Assembly (NCBI RefSeq): GCF_009806985.1
Contig: NZ_WUAX01000001.1
Coordinates: 17,353-81,352 of the forward strand
Length of the DNA stretch: 64,000 nt
Direction of reading: 5' to 3'
DNA from: Halorubrum sp. JWXQ-INN 858
GTDB lineage: Archaea; Halobacteriota; Halobacteria; Halobacteriales; Haloferacaceae
Each line of letters begins with the position of its first letter. Position 1 is the first letter of the stretch. The position numbers were made by a program, and so were the translations under genes. Below the pieces are notes generated by a model, which did not search any database, was not told the DNA's origin, and saw only the letters and a list, made by a program, of their open reading frames with translations. Below, piece after piece: positions 15,209-23,425 of this stretch.

Positions 15209-17554
15209 ATGGGAGACGAATCCAGCAGCGACGGCGGGGAACAGCACGACGACCGACCCGAGGGAGCCGAGCGTGGGGAGGAGGAGACGGCCGGTGAGGG
15301 TGCGGCCGATGAGAATACGGCCGATGAGGATGCAGCCGATGAGAATACCGCAGATAAGGATGCGGCCGACGAGAATGCGTCCGAGAGCGAAGCCGGACGT
15401 GAGGGGACCAGCGGAGCGGAGGGGGACGTCGACGAGGAGCGCAAGCAGCGCCAACTCGACGGGGCTCGGGAGGACTCCGCCGGTGAGAAGCTGACCACCG
15501 ACCACGGCATCCCGCTCACCGACACGGAGGACTCCCTGAAAGCCGGCCAGCGCGGGCCGACGGTGATGGAGGACTTCCACTTCCGGGAGAAGATGACGCA
15601 GTTCGACCACGAGCGCATCCCGGAACGGGTCGTCCACGCGCGCGGAACGGGCGCTCACGGGTACTTCGAGCCGTACGAGGACCCCGACCTCGGCGGGTAC
15701 GACGACGTCTCCGAGCTGACGAAGGCCGGCCTCTTCCAGGACCCGAACACACGGACGCCGGTGTTCGTTCGGTTCTCGACGGTCGTCGGCTTCCGGGGAT
15801 CGGCGGACACCGTCCGCGACGTGCGTGGCTTCGCGACGAAGTTCTACACCGAGGAGGGGAACTGGGACCTCGTGGGCAACAACATGCCGGTGTTCTTCAT
15901 TCAGGACGCCATCGAGTTCCCGGACCTCGTCCACGCCATCAAACCCGAGCCGGACACGGGGACGCCGCAGGCGGCGGCCGCCCACGACACGTTCTGGGAC
16001 TTCGCCTCCCTCAAACCCGAGACCACGCACACGCTCATGTGGGTGCTGTCCGGTCGGGCGCTCCCCCGCGCGTACCGGATGATGCAGGGGTTCGGCGTCC
16101 ACACCTTCCGGCTCGTGAACGACGCCGGGGAGGCGACGTTCGTCAAGTTCCACTGGACCCCGACGCTCGGGACGCACCAGCTCGTCTGGGACGAGGCTCA
16201 GGAGATCGCGGGGAAGAACCCGGACTTCAATCGGGCCGACCTCTACGACGTGATCGAGGCGGGGTACGAGCCGGAGTACGAACTCGGCGTCCAGGTCTTC
16301 GACGAAGCCGACGCCGACGCGTTCGATTTCGACGTGCTCGATCCGACGAAGCTCGTCCCCGAGACCGAGGTGCCCGTCAGACCCATCGGCCGAATGGTGC
16401 TCAACGGGACGCCCGACAACTTCTTCGCGGAGGTCGAACAGGTGGCGTTCCACCCCGGAAACGTGGTGTCGGGCATCGACGTCACGAACGACCCGCTGTT
16501 ACAGGGACGGCTCTTCTCGTATCAGGACACCCAGATCAACCGGTTCAACAGCGCCAACTGGGACGAGCTCCCCATCAATCGCCCCCTCGCCGAGCGACAC
16601 AACAACCAGCGTGACGGCTTCATGCGCCACGAGATCAACGAGGGGCCGGTGGCCTACAAGCCCAACTCCATCGCCGACGACCACCCCCGTGAGGCGTCCG
16701 AGGAGGAGGGCGGCTACGCCCACTTCGCGGAGACGGTCTCCGGCGAGAAGACCCGCGAGCGCAGCGATAGCTTCGACGACCACTTCACGCAGGCCCGGCT
16801 GTTCTGGAACTCCATGGCCGACCACGAGCGGCAGAACATCGTCGACGCCGCACGCTTCGAGCTCGGGAAGGTCAAGCGGATGGAGATCCGCGAGCGCACG
16901 GTGTACGACCTCTTCAACAACGTCGATCACGAGTTCGCCAAACGGGTCGCGGAGGGCATCGGCGTCGAGCCGCCGGCCGAGCCCGGCGACCTGATGCCGA
17001 CACACGACCGGACCGACCCCTCGCTGAGCATGGCCAACCGGACGGCCGACACCATCGAGACGCGGACAGTCGCGGTCCTGCTCGAGGACGGCTACGACCA
17101 CGAGGGGTTCGAGGCCGTCCGGTCGGAGCTGTCGGATCAGGGTGCCCGCGTGGACGCCGTCTCGACCGCCCTCGGCGACAGGGAGAGCGCGGGCGGCGAC
17201 GCGGCGGCGACCGACGAGACGTACGCCACCACCGAATCGGTGCTGTACGACGCCGTGTTCGTCCCCGGCGGCGGTCGACACGCGGAGTCCCTTCTGGAGC
17301 AGGGGGCGGCCAAGCACTTCGTCGCCGAGGCGTTCACACACAAGAAGCCGATCGCGGCGCTCGGCGAGGGCGTCGATCTCCTGGAATCGATCGGGTTGCC
17401 CGACGTGGAGACCGCCGAAAACGAGGGAACCGTCAGCGACCTGGGCGTCGTCACCGGCCGCGGGGGTGACCTCGACGAGTTCGCGGCGGCGTTCGTCGAC
17501 GCCATCGCTGCGCATCGGCACTGGGAGCGGGACCCGGAAGGGGTGTCGGCGTAG
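15209..17554 (+). CDS. katE: Large-subunit catalase (clade 2, HPII type)
   Basis: This 781-residue monofunctional heme catalase breaks down hydrogen peroxide. Key residues are the distal His in VVHARGTGAHG near residue 149, the Asn in GNNMPVFF near 222, and the heme-ligand Tyr in RLFSYQDTQINR near 435. After about residue 610 a DJ-1/PfpI-like domain follows (VAVLLEDGYDHEGFEA), as in E. coli HPII. The first 100 residues are an acidic extension with 15-bp coding repeats. A superoxide dismutase is 3.3 kb away, but the two are not an operon. Confidence 0.95.
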   Translation: MGDESSSDGGEQHDDRPEGAERGEEETAGEGAADENTADEDAADENTADKDAADENASESEAGREGTSGAEGDVDEERKQRQLDGAREDSAGEKLTTDHGIPLTDTEDSLKAGQRGPTVMEDFHFREKMTQFDHERIPERVVHARGTGAHGYFEPYEDPDLGGYDDVSELTKAGLFQDPNTRTPVFVRFSTVVGFRGSADTVRDVRGFATKFYTEEGNWDLVGNNMPVFFIQDAIEFPDLVHAIKPEPDTGTPQAAAAHDTFWDFASLKPETTHTLMWVLSGRALPRAYRMMQGFGVHTFRLVNDAGEATFVKFHWTPTLGTHQLVWDEAQEIAGKNPDFNRADLYDVIEAGYEPEYELGVQVFDEADADAFDFDVLDPTKLVPETEVPVRPIGRMVLNGTPDNFFAEVEQVAFHPGNVVSGIDVTNDPLLQGRLFSYQDTQINRFNSANWDELPINRPLAERHNNQRDGFMRHEINEGPVAYKPNSIADDHPREASEEEGGYAHFAETVSGEKTRERSDSFDDHFTQARLFWNSMADHERQNIVDAARFELGKVKRMEIRERTVYDLFNNVDHEFAKRVAEGIGVEPPAEPGDLMPTHDRTDPSLSMANRTADTIETRTVAVLLEDGYDHEGFEAVRSELSDQGARVDAVSTALGDRESAGGDAAATDETYATTESVLYDAVFVPGGGRHAESLLEQGAAKHFVAEAFTHKKPIAALGEGVDLLESIGLPDVETAENEGTVSDLGVVTGRGGDLDEFAAAFVDAIAAHRHWERDPEGVSA
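15302..15376. repeat. 15-bp coding repeat in the catalase N-terminus
   Basis: Five imperfect 15-bp units encode alternating ADEN/ADED-type pentapeptides in the acidic extension of the catalase. The codon use is unusually A/T-rich for this genome. Confidence 0.7.
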
Positions 17555-17640
17555 GTAATGGCGGCGGAGGCGGTGTCGGCGTAGGTAATGGCGGCGGAGG
17601 CGGTGTCGGCGTCGGTGGCGCCGGTGGAGGCGGTGTCGCG
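17551..17640. repeat. 30-bp tandem repeat spanning the catalase stop codon
   Basis: Units at 17551 and 17581 are identical over 30 bases and a third copy is degenerate. Each full unit carries gtgtcggcgtag, so the last codons and stop of the catalase are duplicated downstream. Confidence 0.8.
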
Positions 17641-17737
17641 GAGAGGTGTTCCTGTGGTGGAACAGGCCGTTCTTGGGTTCGATCCCTCCGTCTCGAGGAA
17701 GACGCAGAACGGGGATAACAGGCCTGAAAACGTGGCA

Positions 17738-17809
17738 AGCCTAGGCCGGGATTTGAACCCGGGGTCTCGTCCTTACCAAGGACGCGCTTTACCGCTAAGC
17801 TACCCAGGC
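17738..17809 (-). tRNA. tRNA-Thr (anticodon GGT)
   Basis: The 72-nt gene folds into a full cloverleaf. The acceptor pair is GCCTGGG/CCTAGGC, the anticodon stem CGTCC/GGACG encloses loop TTGGTAA, and the T arm is CCGGG-TTCAAAT-CCCGG. The anticodon GGT reads ACC and ACU threonine codons. The 3' CCA is not encoded and the discriminator base is T. Confidence 0.95.
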
Positions 17810-17933
17810 GCGCAGTCGTTCGTTGACCGGAGTCGACTTTAGGGGTTTCGATCCGGGGCGACACCGCTAGCGATCCGCACGGCGGCGACGGGACGGGGAT
17901 GTCCGGGAGGCCGCCGCCGGGAGCACCGCCCGC

Positions 17934-18599
17934 TCATCGGTCCGTCGCGCTCACGGCGCGCTCGGAGATGTCGGCGATACGGTCGCCGGCCGTCTCGGGC
18001 AGGGCCCGTCCCGGCGGCGGAAACTCCCCGTCGTAGTCGGCGGCGAGCTCGCGGGCGTACGTCAACAGCTCGGCGGGCGGATCGCCGCCGACGGCGGTCG
18101 TGCCGGCGACGACGGCGAGCTCGAGCGCGTCGATCTCGAGGTTCCGGTCGAGCGCGGCGGCGTCGTCGGAGGTGGTCCCGTCGCGGTCGCGGAGCGTCTG
18201 GTCGCGGCCGAACGCGCGGACGACCTCGACCGCGGCGGCGGCGGCGTCCGTGTGTGCGAGCAGCGAGAACCCCCGCGAGACGAGTACGTCCGCGGCGAGG
18301 ACCTCCATGTCGGCGTCGATGTCGGCCTCGTGGGTCGCGGCGGTCGCCCACGGCTCCTCGTGGGCGAGTCGGCGGGTGAGCCGAAGCCCCTCATAAATGA
18401 GCTGTACCCCGGCGGCCCGATCGACGACGTCGTCGAGGTCCACGTCCGGGTCGAGAGCGCGGGCGGTGACGAGCGAGAGGACACCGGGCGTCACCGCCGC
18501 GTCGACGAGGCGGTCGTCGATGGTGACGCGGAGCCGCTCGGGGTCGATGTCCACGAGCGCCCCGCGTGCGGCCTCACGCGCCCGCGCGGCATCGTCCAT
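17934..18599 (-). CDS. Conserved haloarchaeal all-helical protein
   Basis: The 221-residue protein is Ala/Asp-rich and mostly helical. Segments such as DDVVDRAAGVQLIYEGLRLTRRL and DMEVLAADVLVSRGF faintly recall the helical core of polyprenyl diphosphate synthases, but no DDxxD motif is present, so it may be a non-catalytic relative. I cannot assign a function. ATG 18599 is used; an in-frame start further upstream would overlap the divergent promoter region. Confidence 0.68.
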   Translation of the reverse strand: MDDAARAREAARGALVDIDPERLRVTIDDRLVDAAVTPGVLSLVTARALDPDVDLDDVVDRAAGVQLIYEGLRLTRRLAHEEPWATAATHEADIDADMEVLAADVLVSRGFSLLAHTDAAAAAVEVVRAFGRDQTLRDRDGTTSDDAAALDRNLEIDALELAVVAGTTAVGGDPPAELLTYARELAADYDGEFPPPGRALPETAGDRIADISERAVSATDR

Positions 18600-18658
18600 T
18601 ATCGTTCGGTAGCGGCGGCAGGGGCAAAGACCTTTGGAAACGACGCCCATCGGAGCGC

Positions 18659-19348
18659 ATGATCCGCACCCGCGGCGACGGCGACGTCCGTGTCGTCACC
18701 ATCGACCGTCCCGACCGACGGAACGCCCTCCGGCCCCGCGAGCTGACCGCGCTCGAGTCGGCGATCGACGCCGCGCGCGAACCCGTGATCTACCTCCGCG
18801 GAGCCGGCGACGCCTTCTGTGCGGGGGCCGACCTCGACGTCGTCGCCTCGCTGTCGGACCCCGCCGGCTTCGCGCGCCACGGCCAACGCGTGGCGTCGGC
18901 GATCGAGTCGGCGGACGCCGTCGTCGTCTGCGGCGTCGACGGCGCGGCCCGCGGCGGGGGCGTCGAACTGGCGCTCGCCGCGGACGTCCGGGTGGCGACC
19001 CCCGAAGCGACGTTCGGCGAGCCCGGGGTCGCGCTCGGGCTGTTCGGCGCGTGGGGCGGGACGGTTCGGCTCCCACGAGTGATGCGCGAGGGGGACGCGC
19101 TGGATTTCGCGCTCTCCGGTCGCGTGTTGGACGCCGACGCCGCGCTTCGGACCGGGCTCGTCTCGCGGGTGGTCGACGACCCGCGTGGGGTCGCCGACGC
19201 GATCGCCGCGGGGGACGCCGCCGCCCTCCGAACGATCAAGCGACGGGTCCGCGACCGTGGCGCTGTGCGGAGCCAGGAGGCCGCCGAAGCCGACGCGTTC
19301 GCCGACCTGGTTCGGGCCCGTCAGGAACGCGATGACGACGACGCTTGA
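18659..19348 (+). CDS. Enoyl-CoA hydratase/isomerase-family protein
   Basis: The 229-residue crotonase-fold protein has the oxyanion-hole segments GAGDAFCAGADL near residue 49 and GAARGGGVELALAADVR near 96. The usual QPE catalytic Glu is replaced in FGEPGVALGLFGAWGGT, so hydratase activity is doubtful and isomerase or another acyl-CoA reaction is possible. The protein is shorter than typical hydratases (about 260). It is divergent from the helical protein, with 59 bases between the two starts. Confidence 0.85.
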   Translation: MIRTRGDGDVRVVTIDRPDRRNALRPRELTALESAIDAAREPVIYLRGAGDAFCAGADLDVVASLSDPAGFARHGQRVASAIESADAVVVCGVDGAARGGGVELALAADVRVATPEATFGEPGVALGLFGAWGGTVRLPRVMREGDALDFALSGRVLDADAALRTGLVSRVVDDPRGVADAIAAGDAAALRTIKRRVRDRGAVRSQEAAEADAFADLVRARQERDDDDA

Positions 19349-19357
19349 GCGTCGAGA

Positions 19358-19545
19358 AGGACGGTCGACGGCGGAGCGACGGCAGGACGACAGCGGAGCG
19401 ACGGCAGGGTGATGACGAGGGAACGGCAGGACGACAGCGGATCGGCGGCGGGGTGATGACGAGAGAACGGAAGGACGACGGCGGATCGACGGCAGGGTGG
19501 TGGCGAGAGAACGGCAGGGTGACGGCGAGGCGACGGCGTCGTGGT
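19358..19545. repeat. Degenerate tandem repeats after the hydratase gene
   Basis: Units of about 22-45 bp built on gcggagcgacggcaggacgac and ggtgatgacgagagaacgg alternate imperfectly through this gap. No ORF with family resemblance is present. Confidence 0.6.
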
Positions 19546-19601
19546 CGGCCGAATGTGACAGGTTTAAGTGTCTCTCCGAAAGAGGAACGAATGCAGGAAG
19601 C

Positions 19602-19672
19602 GCACCGGTAGTGTAGTGGTATCACGCAACCTTGCCATGGTTGCAACCCGAGTTCAAATCTCGGCCGGTGCA
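19602..19672 (+). tRNA. tRNA-Gly (anticodon GCC)
   Basis: The 71-nt cloverleaf has acceptor GCACCGG/CCGGTGC, anticodon stem CAACC/GGTTG around loop TTGCCAT, and a TTCAAATC T-loop. The discriminator is A and CCA is not encoded. A TATA-like ggtttaagtg lies about 35 bases upstream. Confidence 0.95.
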
Positions 19673-19772
19673 CTGTTCTTCGACGCCCACTCCCGAAGCG
19701 ACGCGAGTCCGCGATGACCGACGGAACTGGCAACGGACGCCTTTAAAGGGTTGCCGACGAAAGAAACGTGAC

Positions 19773-20255
19773 ATGAGCGAGAACGTCTTCCTGATCCCCG
19801 TCGACCCCGAGAACTTCGATCGAACCGTCCGCTCCCCGGTCGACCTGACCGACTACGCGGACCGCCCGGAGCCGCTGGCCGACGACGACGAGGCGCGCCT
19901 GTGGGCCGTCGCCGACGACAGCGGCACCGGCTCGACCTTCGACCAGATGTCGGCCGACGACCTGCTCCTGTTCTACCACGACGACGAGTACGTGGGGACG
20001 GGACGCGTCGGGACGACGTTCGAGGACGCCGACCGCTGGGTCAGCGGGACGTTCTGGACCGCGTTCCCCGCGACGCGGATCTACACCGTCGAGTCGTTCA
20101 CCCCCGTCTCGGTCCCCAAGCGCGGCGTCAACCGTATCTTCGACTACGCCGACACGTACACGCCGGGGCTCATGCGGGTCGCCGACTCGCGTGTCACCAC
20201 GCAGGTCGGGTCGATCGAATCCGCGCTCGCGCGCTACTCCGAGCGAAACGCCTGA
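19773..20255 (+). CDS. PUA/EVE-like domain protein
   Basis: The 160-residue protein carries the pattern LWAVADDSGTGSTFDQMSADDLLLFYHDDEYVGTGRVG-like beta barrel that is seen in EVE/PUA-superfamily domains, which bind modified bases in RNA or DNA. It has no fused nuclease or methylase. The ATG at 19773 follows cctttaaaggg (about 19740), a good TATA element for a leaderless mRNA. It lies 100 bases after tRNA-Gly. A nucleic-acid-binding role is inference only. Confidence 0.7.
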   Translation: MSENVFLIPVDPENFDRTVRSPVDLTDYADRPEPLADDDEARLWAVADDSGTGSTFDQMSADDLLLFYHDDEYVGTGRVGTTFEDADRWVSGTFWTAFPATRIYTVESFTPVSVPKRGVNRIFDYADTYTPGLMRVADSRVTTQVGSIESALARYSERNA

Positions 20256-20368
20256 GACAGGTCGTTCGACACACCAGCATCCCGGCCGTTCACACACTGA
20301 TCGGCCTCACGTACCAGCACATCGGCCGCTCGCTGCGCTACCCACCCCCGCGCGCCGACCGTCCCCGC

Positions 20369-20677
20369 TCACTCCTCGTCGCCGTCTTCTTCCCCCGCAG
20401 CGTCGAGCGCGTGCTCCGCGACCCCGTAGTACCCCGGTCCGTTCTCCTCGAGCGGCTCGGCGATCACGAGGTCGTCGCCGTTGACCAACACCCACGGCAC
20501 CGCCCAGTCGATGAGCACCGCCTCCGTTCCGTCGTCGACGGGAGCGTCCGGGTCGAGTCCCTGGAGCAGGCGGGCGATCTCGGGGACCGTGTACAGCTGG
20601 TCGGGCTCGAACAGCTCCGCCGGCGTGTAGAAGTCGCACGGGAAGACCTCGTCGAACCGCGATCTCGGCTCGGGCAT
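20369..20677 (-). CDS. Conserved haloarchaeal protein (DUF5827-like)
   Basis: This 102-residue acidic protein has the pattern FDEVFPCDFYTPAELFEPDQLYTVPEIARLLQGLDPD, which recurs in haloarchaea as a family of unknown function, probably DUF5827. It has no membrane segment. The PEIARLLQGL stretch suggests a short helix similar to one half of a helix-turn-helix, but no full HTH is visible. Confidence 0.72.
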   Translation of the reverse strand: MPEPRSRFDEVFPCDFYTPAELFEPDQLYTVPEIARLLQGLDPDAPVDDGTEAVLIDWAVPWVLVNGDDLVIAEPLEENGPGYYGVAEHALDAAGEEDGDEE

Positions 20678-20856
20678 GGCCGGCGCTACGTCGGCGACCC
20701 CCGTAAACGCTATCGGTCGACGGCGGTCCCCCTGGACGCGACCGATCGGGGGCGCGACGGCGCCGGTGCGGTTGCTGACGCGGTCGCTGGTGTGATCGTT
20801 TGCGCAATCGTCGGTGCGGTCGCTGGCGCTCGCAGTCGCTGGTGGTCGCGGTCGTC

Positions 20857-20868
20857 GTCAAAAAAACG
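20857..20868 (-). terminator. T-rich terminator of the sod gene
   Basis: Read on the minus strand, seven consecutive T residues lie about 32 bases after the superoxide dismutase stop. Archaeal transcription stops at such U-runs without needing a strong hairpin. Confidence 0.5.
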
Positions 20869-20897
20869 GGGTTCGACGCGTCCGAGTGGACGCTCGC

Positions 20898-21497
20898 TTA
20901 CTCGAAGAGCTCGACGGCCTGCTCGTAGCGCGCGGACGGCTCCTCCCAGTCGACGACCTCGAAGAAGTTGTCCACGAACTCGCCGCGGGCCGGGCCGTAG
21001 TCGTGGTAGTAGGAGTGCTCCCAGACGTCCAGCGCGAGGATCGCGTGGCTGCCCCAGAGCGCGCCCTGGTCGTGCTTGTCGACCACGACGTTGCGGAGCT
21101 GGTTCGAGAAGCTGTCGTACACCAAGAGCGCCCAGCCGCCGGCCGCGGAGGCCGCCGCCTCGAACTCGCCCTTCCAGGCGTCGTACGAGCCGAAGTCCTC
21201 CTCGATCCGGTCGGCGAGCGCCCCCTCGGGCTCGTCGCCGCCCTCGGCGGACATGTTCTGCCAGAACAGGTCGTGGAGCACGTGGCCCGAACCGTTGTGG
21301 GTCACGTTCCGCAGCGCGCCGCCCGACGAGGAGAAGTCACCCTCCTCGCGGTTGGCCTCGAGGGTCTCCTCGGCGGCGTTCCAGCCGTTGACGTAGCCCT
21401 GATGGTGGGTGTCGTGGTGCCAGGTGAGCACCTGCTCGGAGATGTGGGGTTCCAGCGCGTCGTACTCGTACGGAAGCGGATCGAGTTCGTGGCTCAT
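20898..21497 (-). CDS. sod: Superoxide dismutase (Mn/Fe family)
   Basis: The 199-residue enzyme dismutates superoxide to peroxide and oxygen. The metal ligands are visible: a His in LTWHHDTHHQGYVN, a second His in GSGHVLHDLFW, and Asp and His in ALDVWEHSYYHDYG. Haloarchaeal members are usually manganese enzymes. ATG 21497 gives the family N-terminus (SHELDPLPYEYDALEP). An 8-bp-arm inverted repeat 52 bases upstream may be a metal- or redox-regulator site. Confidence 0.96.
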   Translation of the reverse strand: MSHELDPLPYEYDALEPHISEQVLTWHHDTHHQGYVNGWNAAEETLEANREEGDFSSSGGALRNVTHNGSGHVLHDLFWQNMSAEGGDEPEGALADRIEEDFGSYDAWKGEFEAAASAAGGWALLVYDSFSNQLRNVVVDKHDQGALWGSHAILALDVWEHSYYHDYGPARGEFVDNFFEVVDWEEPSARYEQAVELFE

Positions 21498-21548
21498 AAA
21501 CGAATCACCTGTTCGTTTGATCGGTCGGATTCGTGTTAAAGATAATGC

Positions 21549-21570
21549 GTGTCGTGATATCACACGACAC
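21549..21570. promoter_or_regulatory. Perfect inverted repeat upstream of sod
   Basis: The arms GTGTCGTG (21549-21556) and CACGACAC (21563-21570) are exact complements around a 6-base spacer. The site sits just upstream of the A/T-rich stretch ttaaagataat that could be the sod TATA region, a position suited to a regulator of sod. Confidence 0.5.
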
Positions 21571-21710
21571 TGGACGTGACCGTTACCGGGATCGGCGAGT
21601 CACGAACGGTGGTGTTGCGGTTCGGCCCGAAAAACGACCGACTCCGCCCCCGTCGATGAGCCGCGCGCGCGCAACTCTTCGTAGCTACTCCGCGGTTACG
21701 TCGTGGAACG

Positions 21711-21794
21711 CGGTGGGACTGGGATTCGAACCCAGGAAGCCGTGAGGCTACCTGCTTTCAAGGCAGGCGCAATGGGCCGCTCTGCCATCCCACC
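21711..21794 (-). tRNA. tRNA-Ser (anticodon TGA)
   Basis: The 84-nt gene has the long variable arm of class II tRNAs. The acceptor is GGTGGGA/TCCCACC, the anticodon stem GCCTGC/GCAGGT encloses loop CTTGAAA, and the T arm is CTGGG-TTCGAAT-CCCAG. The anticodon TGA reads UCA. CCA is not encoded. Confidence 0.95.
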
Positions 21795-22109
21795 CGGACG
21801 GTGACTTCCGATCCTCGTCCCCCTTTGCGGTTTCGAGCCTTCGACCCGAACCGAAGCCGAAACGACGTGGTTCCATTCCGGCTCGGTCGAACCGATTCGT
21901 CACGGCCCAGATCCGATCTCGTAGGGGATACAACCATGTCTAACCGCGATCGGGTTCAAAGTATCGTTGTGGACTACCCCACTCGGCCCTACTCGCTCAC
22001 GGCTGACACCGTTCGCTCCGTGACGCGAGAGCTTCCAGTTCCTCCGACGGGGCGTGGTATCTCGACCCTCGGAAGGGTTATTCCGTGGAGGGCACTACGT
22101 TCGGTTGCA
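21795..22109. other. Intergenic region upstream of cspA
   Basis: This 315-base gap between tRNA-Ser and cspA stays open in the cspA frame, but the predicted peptide lacks any family pattern and cspA homologues start at MANGKV. No clear TATA box stands close to the cspA ATG, so the mRNA may have a long 5' leader. Confidence 0.45.
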
Positions 22110-22316
22110 ATGGCAAACGGAAAGGTTGATTTCTTCAACGACACTGGCGGCTACGGTTTCATTACGACTGACGACGACGCGGTTGACGACGACGAGGACG
22201 TGTTCTTCCACATGGAAGACGTCGGCGGCCCGGACCTCGAGGAGGGGCAGGAAGTCGAGTTCGACATCGAATCGTCCCCCAAGGGACCCCGCGCGACGAA
22301 CCTCGTCCGCAACTAA
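22110..22316 (+). CDS. cspA: Cold-shock protein
   Basis: This 68-residue cold-shock domain protein binds single-stranded RNA or DNA through RNP1 (GGYGFITT near residue 13) and RNP2 (DVFFHMED near 30). It probably acts as an RNA chaperone. It starts MANGKVDFFNDTGGYGF, typical of haloarchaeal CspA, so the in-frame open stretch upstream is not included. Confidence 0.95.
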   Translation: MANGKVDFFNDTGGYGFITTDDDAVDDDEDVFFHMEDVGGPDLEEGQEVEFDIESSPKGPRATNLVRN

Positions 22317-22353
22317 TCGCGACGTTCACCCGTCGCTCGTCGCGACGGTGATC

Positions 22354-22372
22354 GCGTTGTTTTTCCATTTTC
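22354..22372 (+). terminator. T-rich terminator of cspA
   Basis: A run of gttgtttttccattttc begins about 38 bases after the cspA stop. It is the only T-rich stretch in the gap to the convergent next gene. Confidence 0.45.
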
Positions 22373-22460
22373 ACGCCCCGGAGCCGAAGGCCTGTAGCGA
22401 TCCGGCACTCACGTCGCGCGGAGCGGACCCGCTCGCTCGACCGTCGTTTCCGACCGTCCG

Positions 22461-23216
22461 TCAGTCCCGAACGATCCGTTCCGCGCCGTCCTCGAAGACG
22501 ACGTCGATCCCGTGGTCGTAAACGAACGCCGCGAGGTGGTCGGGGACGATCCGCTCGGCGGCGACCCGGGCGCGTAACAGGGGGATCACGTCGAGCAGGT
22601 CGTCGCCGGACTCGACCGACGGGAGCGACTCGACGAACTCGACGTCGAGGCCGGCGTCGCGTCCCCGGGTCGCCAGCGTCGCCACGCTCGGCGCGTCGAA
22701 CGCCCCCGCGAAGTCGATCGGCTCGGTGAAGCCGGCGTAGTAGGTCCGGCCCCGCGACGACGGCCCGAGGACGACGCCGTTCGTCCGGAGCTTCATCGCC
22801 GCGGCGTCGATCACCCGCCGCGAGAGCAGCGAGGCGGCGGGAGTGACGACGGCGACCGAGTCGGCCCCCTCCTCGCGGAGGAGGTGCGTGACGGTGTTGC
22901 CCGCGCGGGCGTCGAACGACGAGCCGACCTGCGGCTCGAACCGAACGTCCTCGGTGCCGCCGAGGGTGTCGGCGACGACCGCACGCAGCGCCGCCTCGGG
23001 GCTCGTCTCCGTCCGGTGTGCCGCAGGGATGGCCCCCTCGTCCGGGTAGTTGACGAGCAGGTCCCCGCCCGAGCGGTCGACCGCGAGGACGACGTCGCGG
23101 AGGAGGGCTTCGTACAGGTCGGCGGCCTCCGCGGGCGACAGCGGAGTCGACTCGGCGAGTTCCGTCCCGACGAGCCCCTCACGGGGCGGGTCCGCAAGCA
23201 GCACGACGATGGTCAT
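22461..23216 (-). CDS. DUF2064-like, glycosyltransferase A-fold protein
   Basis: The 251-residue protein has an early LADPPREGLVGTELAE and a central GADSVAVVTPAASLLSRRVIDAAAMKL, followed by GVVLGPSSRGRTYYAGF. This layout resembles the DUF2064/CofC-type nucleotide-sugar transferase fold. No clear DxD metal motif is seen, so enzyme activity is uncertain. A nucleotidyl- or glycosyl-transfer role is a guess from fold-like pattern. Confidence 0.6.
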   Translation of the reverse strand: MTIVVLLADPPREGLVGTELAESTPLSPAEAADLYEALLRDVVLAVDRSGGDLLVNYPDEGAIPAAHRTETSPEAALRAVVADTLGGTEDVRFEPQVGSSFDARAGNTVTHLLREEGADSVAVVTPAASLLSRRVIDAAAMKLRTNGVVLGPSSRGRTYYAGFTEPIDFAGAFDAPSVATLATRGRDAGLDVEFVESLPSVESGDDLLDVIPLLRARVAAERIVPDHLAAFVYDHGIDVVFEDGAERIVRD

Positions 23217-23287
23217 ACCGGTACGTGGCGTCGGGGTTCCCTTGAAGTCGCCGCTTCGCGTCGAGGCCCCGCGGCTGTCGGATCGGC

Positions 23288-23389
23288 GGCCGGTCGGCAG
23301 CTCTTCGATCAGTGGCCGATCGGCCGGTCGGCAGCTCTTCGATCAGTGGCCGATCGGCCGGTCGGCAGCTCTTCGATCAGTGGCCGGTC
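23288..23389. repeat. 34-bp tandem repeat, three copies
   Basis: Three consecutive units of about 34 bp (from 23288, 23322 and 23356) are almost identical. They lie between the DUF2064-like gene start and the IPP isomerase stop. There are no spacers, so it is not a CRISPR array. Confidence 0.85.
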
Positions 23390-23425
23390 GATCGGCGGCC
23401 CGCCGATCGGGCTACCGGTCGGTGG

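Noticed and set aside
21801..22109. Open frame in front of cspA, which would lengthen the protein by about 103 residues
   Set aside because: Cold-shock proteins start at MANGKV, the extra part has no family pattern, and G/C-rich DNA often stays open by chance.
23288..23389. Three repeats considered as a CRISPR array
   Set aside because: The units are directly adjacent with no unique spacers, and no cas genes are present in the window.
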